Below, piece by piece: positions 32,383 to 34,244 of a stretch of DNA of 34,244 nucleotides. The first letter of the stretch is position 1; each line of letters opens with the position of its first letter. The stretch is from Planctomycetales bacterium (GTDB lineage Bacteria; Planctomycetota; Planctomycetia; Pirellulales; Pirellulaceae): NCBI GenBank assembly GCA_020426595.1, contig JAGQPS010000007.1:1-34244 (forward strand), written 5' to 3'. The position numbers were made by a program, and so were the translations under genes. The notes below the pieces were generated by a model. It had not been told where the DNA came from. It ran no database searches and was given only the letters and a program-made list of their open reading frames with translations.

Positions 32383-33567
32383 ATGCGAATGCCGCTTCTC
32401 TTGGGATTCTCGATTCCCGTCACTTTGGTCGTCGTCCTGATCTACGGAGGGATGGCCTACTCGCCACAGAAGCGCATGGAGTATCCGCCTCAGTACGGAT
32501 TGAATGACCGGATCGAGGCCGCACGTGAAATGATGAACATTCGAATGCATGGCGCGGGTCCGACGACGGGCATACCTGAGTTGGAAATCACTCATACGGT
32601 TCACGATTTTGGAGTCATGCCACTCGAGCGGGTCGGTAGCACCACGTTCCATGTTCGTAGCGTCGGCACGGGGCGAGTCGATTTGATGGATGGTGGCAAG
32701 AGCTGCCAATGTGTTGGGTTCAAGATCTCCGATCGACAACTCGAACCGGGTGAAACCGCTGAGATCACGATCGAATGGCGTACGTCGGAGGCAACCGACG
32801 CCTACCTCCAGAACGTCGTGCTCAAAACCAATTGTGAAGCCGTTCCAGAACTTCGTCTCGAAGTGATCGGCCGAGTCACGGAGACATTTTCGGTTCAGCC
32901 GTCGGCGGTGGTCATCGGCCGCTTGCTACCGGTCGACACCGAGGCCGAAGGTCATGCGTGGCTATACAGTCATGAATGGGATGAGATTACCGAGCTTGAT
33001 GTCTCGATTTCCGACGCGCGATTTGAAGTCTCCCTGGACGACGAGCTCGAAGGAGCTCCGGAAGGCCTCGTGGGAAAATGGGTTCGTCGCCTAAGCGTGA
33101 GAACGCCGGCCGACCTGGAAAGCGGCCACTTGAGCGCTGTCGTCACGGTGACCGGAAAAGGCACGGACGGAACGCCCGTACGATTGACGATTCCACTCGA
33201 AGGCCACGTGACTCGCCGCCTATCCATCATTGGTAACTCGATCGACGCCAATGGACTCATCGAGATGGGCACGTTGAGCCCTTTTCAAGGAGCGAGTCGC
33301 GTCATGACGATTCGCGTCAATGATGAGGACACGCGACTGTCGCTCAAGCAAGTGACTTGCGATCAGGACTGCATCGAAGTGGAGATGGAACCGATCAATG
33401 GGGCCGAAGGGCTATATCGCCTGACGGTTCGTGTTCCAGAGGACCGACCCGATGGCGCCCACGCCGGCACCGAGGCCGCCAAGCTCAAGCTGGAGTTCGA
33501 TCATCCGCGCGTGGAGCCAGTTGAATTGCGGGTGTCCTATGTGGCTCTGTCCCGACTGGGGCGCTGA
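32383..33567 (+). CDS. Membrane-anchored DUF1573-type protein
   Basis: 394 residues from the ATG at 32383 (GGTGG 8 nt upstream; in-frame GTG at 32371 overlaps that site). One N-terminal membrane helix (about 4-24) anchors it, leaving a periplasmic body. Residues 68-165 match DUF1573: HDFGVMPLERVGSTTFHVRS at 74-93, then a C108-Q-C110 pair and a strand pattern ending TIEWRTSE. The remaining about 230 residues look like two further Ig-like beta domains (breaks near 165 and 285), the last containing C-D-Q-D-C. Such proteins are common next to planctomycete envelope genes; the function is unknown. Confidence 0.8.
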   Translation: MRMPLLLGFSIPVTLVVVLIYGGMAYSPQKRMEYPPQYGLNDRIEAAREMMNIRMHGAGPTTGIPELEITHTVHDFGVMPLERVGSTTFHVRSVGTGRVDLMDGGKSCQCVGFKISDRQLEPGETAEITIEWRTSEATDAYLQNVVLKTNCEAVPELRLEVIGRVTETFSVQPSAVVIGRLLPVDTEAEGHAWLYSHEWDEITELDVSISDARFEVSLDDELEGAPEGLVGKWVRRLSVRTPADLESGHLSAVVTVTGKGTDGTPVRLTIPLEGHVTRRLSIIGNSIDANGLIEMGTLSPFQGASRVMTIRVNDEDTRLSLKQVTCDQDCIEVEMEPINGAEGLYRLTVRVPEDRPDGAHAGTEAAKLKLEFDHPRVEPVELRVSYVALSRLGR

Positions 33568-33680
33568 TTCATTCCCGGTTCGTGGGAAAGTCAAGAACGT
33601 CGAACCGTGTCAACCGAGACCATCGAGTACCGCGCTGGGGCGCTTAGCCGCCAGAGCGGGCGATGTCGAAGGAAAAGGTC

Positions 33681-34244
33681 ATGAACGAGCGAGCGACAGC
33701 GACCACGATCGCCTGTGGCAAATGCCAAGCGGCCAACCCCGCGACTCATGAATTCTGCCGTGAGTGTGGAACGAGCCTCTACACCGAGTGCCCCAGCTGC
33801 GCGCAGCGCGTGCAGGTGAGCGAGAAGTTCTGCGGTGGTTGCGGCAAGAACCTCGACGAATACCGACAGGCCGAGCTCAAGAAGATCGACGAGAAGTTCG
33901 CGCGGCTTCAGACGCTTCGGGAGGAGTTTCTCTTCACCGATGCGCTGTTGATCGCGAAGGCGATGGTGAGGCTGGAGGACGACAAGTTTCCCGGTGTTGC
34001 GGCTCGAGCTAGGACACTGGTCGAGGAACTTGAGAACGAACGGGATCAATCGCAGGAACGCGTCGCGCGAGCGATGCGAGTCGCCGGACAGTTGCTCGAG
34101 AATCATGACTACTTTGGCGCGGCCAAGACGTTGGGTGACCTCCCCAAGGGGCTGCGTGGGCCGGATGGCAACGAGCTGCTCGAGGAAGCAGTGACGAAGG
34201 CGCAGCGCATCCGCACGTTGCGCGAAAGAACTCAGGAGGCTTTG
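33681..34244 (+). CDS. Double-zinc-ribbon protein, 3' end outside the window
   Basis: 188 codons are visible and the frame runs off the right edge without a stop. Start chosen at the ATG at 33681, with AAGG 8 nt upstream; an in-frame ATG at 33663 is possible. Residues 12-54 form two zinc ribbons: C12-x2-C15 with C26-x2-C29, and C37-x2-C40 with C51-x2-C54, in the pattern of the DZANK/double-zinc-ribbon group. From about 60 on the protein is charged and helical (IDEKFARLQTLREEF, VEELENERDQSQERV), possibly a coiled coil or TPR-like helical region. The function depends on the missing C-terminus; in other proteins these ribbons precede kinase, GYF or membrane domains. Confidence 0.85.
   Translation, partial: MNERATATTIACGKCQAANPATHEFCRECGTSLYTECPSCAQRVQVSEKFCGGCGKNLDEYRQAELKKIDEKFARLQTLREEFLFTDALLIAKAMVRLEDDKFPGVAARARTLVEELENERDQSQERVARAMRVAGQLLENHDYFGAAKTLGDLPKGLRGPDGNELLEEAVTKAQRIRTLRERTQEAL

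Noticed and set aside
1..34244. CRISPR array, tRNA, rRNA, insertion sequence or phage genes
   Set aside because: Looked for regular spaced repeats, tRNA-like cloverleafs, transposase motifs and terminal repeats; none seen by eye.

Overview
The window looks like a chromosomal segment of a Planctomycetota bacterium (class Planctomycetia, genus not assignable by eye). It is GC-rich. It carries two DUF1559 pseudopilin-like paralogues, a giant multi-haem protein of the type frequent in planctomycetes, a DUF1573-type protein and an LpxK. These are family-level inferences; no database search was possible.

Region 1 (188-17437, minus strand) is one long surface-polysaccharide locus of 13 genes. In transcription order: alkaline-phosphatase-superfamily enzyme, Wzy/O-antigen-ligase-like polymerase, Wzx-like flippase, Wzz/Wzc-like chain-length protein, a 767-nt gap, two GT4 glycosyltransferases, a nucleotidyltransferase-fold protein, a CE4-like deacetylase, a GT2 glycosyltransferase, a third GT4, an intact phosphoglycosyl transferase, a fusion of a degenerate phosphoglycosyl transferase with a WecG/TagA/CpsF (GT26) domain, and a nucleotidyltransferase-like/left-handed-beta-helix protein. 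Nine of the 12 junctions are the same 4-nt ATGA stop/start overlap, which implies translational coupling and fixes several starts. Together the genes would load a sugar phosphate on undecaprenyl phosphate, extend and modify the repeat unit, flip it and polymerise it. No outer-membrane exporter (Wza-like) is in view.

Region 2 (17438-18845) holds a small STAS-like gene upstream of the polysaccharide operon on the same strand, flanked by inverted repeats: one around its ribosome-binding site, four more perfect hairpins behind it, and a long imperfect one over its stop codon. About 850 nt of apparently non-coding DNA separate it from the divergent genes.

Region 3 (18846-28072, plus strand) holds unlinked housekeeping or metabolic genes: an isocitrate dehydrogenase with NADP-type cofactor residues, a clear terminator, lpxK with an insertion, a small CorA-like membrane protein with a GVN instead of GMN motif, an enoyl-CoA-hydratase-family protein with an acidic N-terminal extension, and a 1524-residue protein joining a propeller-like sensor/dehydrogenase region to five CxxCH haem sites.

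Region 4 (28207-34244) has mtnB on the minus strand, a 632-nt divergent intergenic region, two tandem DUF1559 genes separated by a structured leader, a terminator, a DUF1573-type membrane-anchored protein, and a double-zinc-ribbon protein that runs off the end.

The most unusual points are the two tandem phosphoglycosyl transferases of which the fused one has lost the catalytic Glu, the P-loop Lys-to-Arg change in the chain-length protein, the nucleotidyltransferase-fold gene of unknown role inside the polysaccharide operon, and the run of perfect hairpins upstream of the STAS gene.
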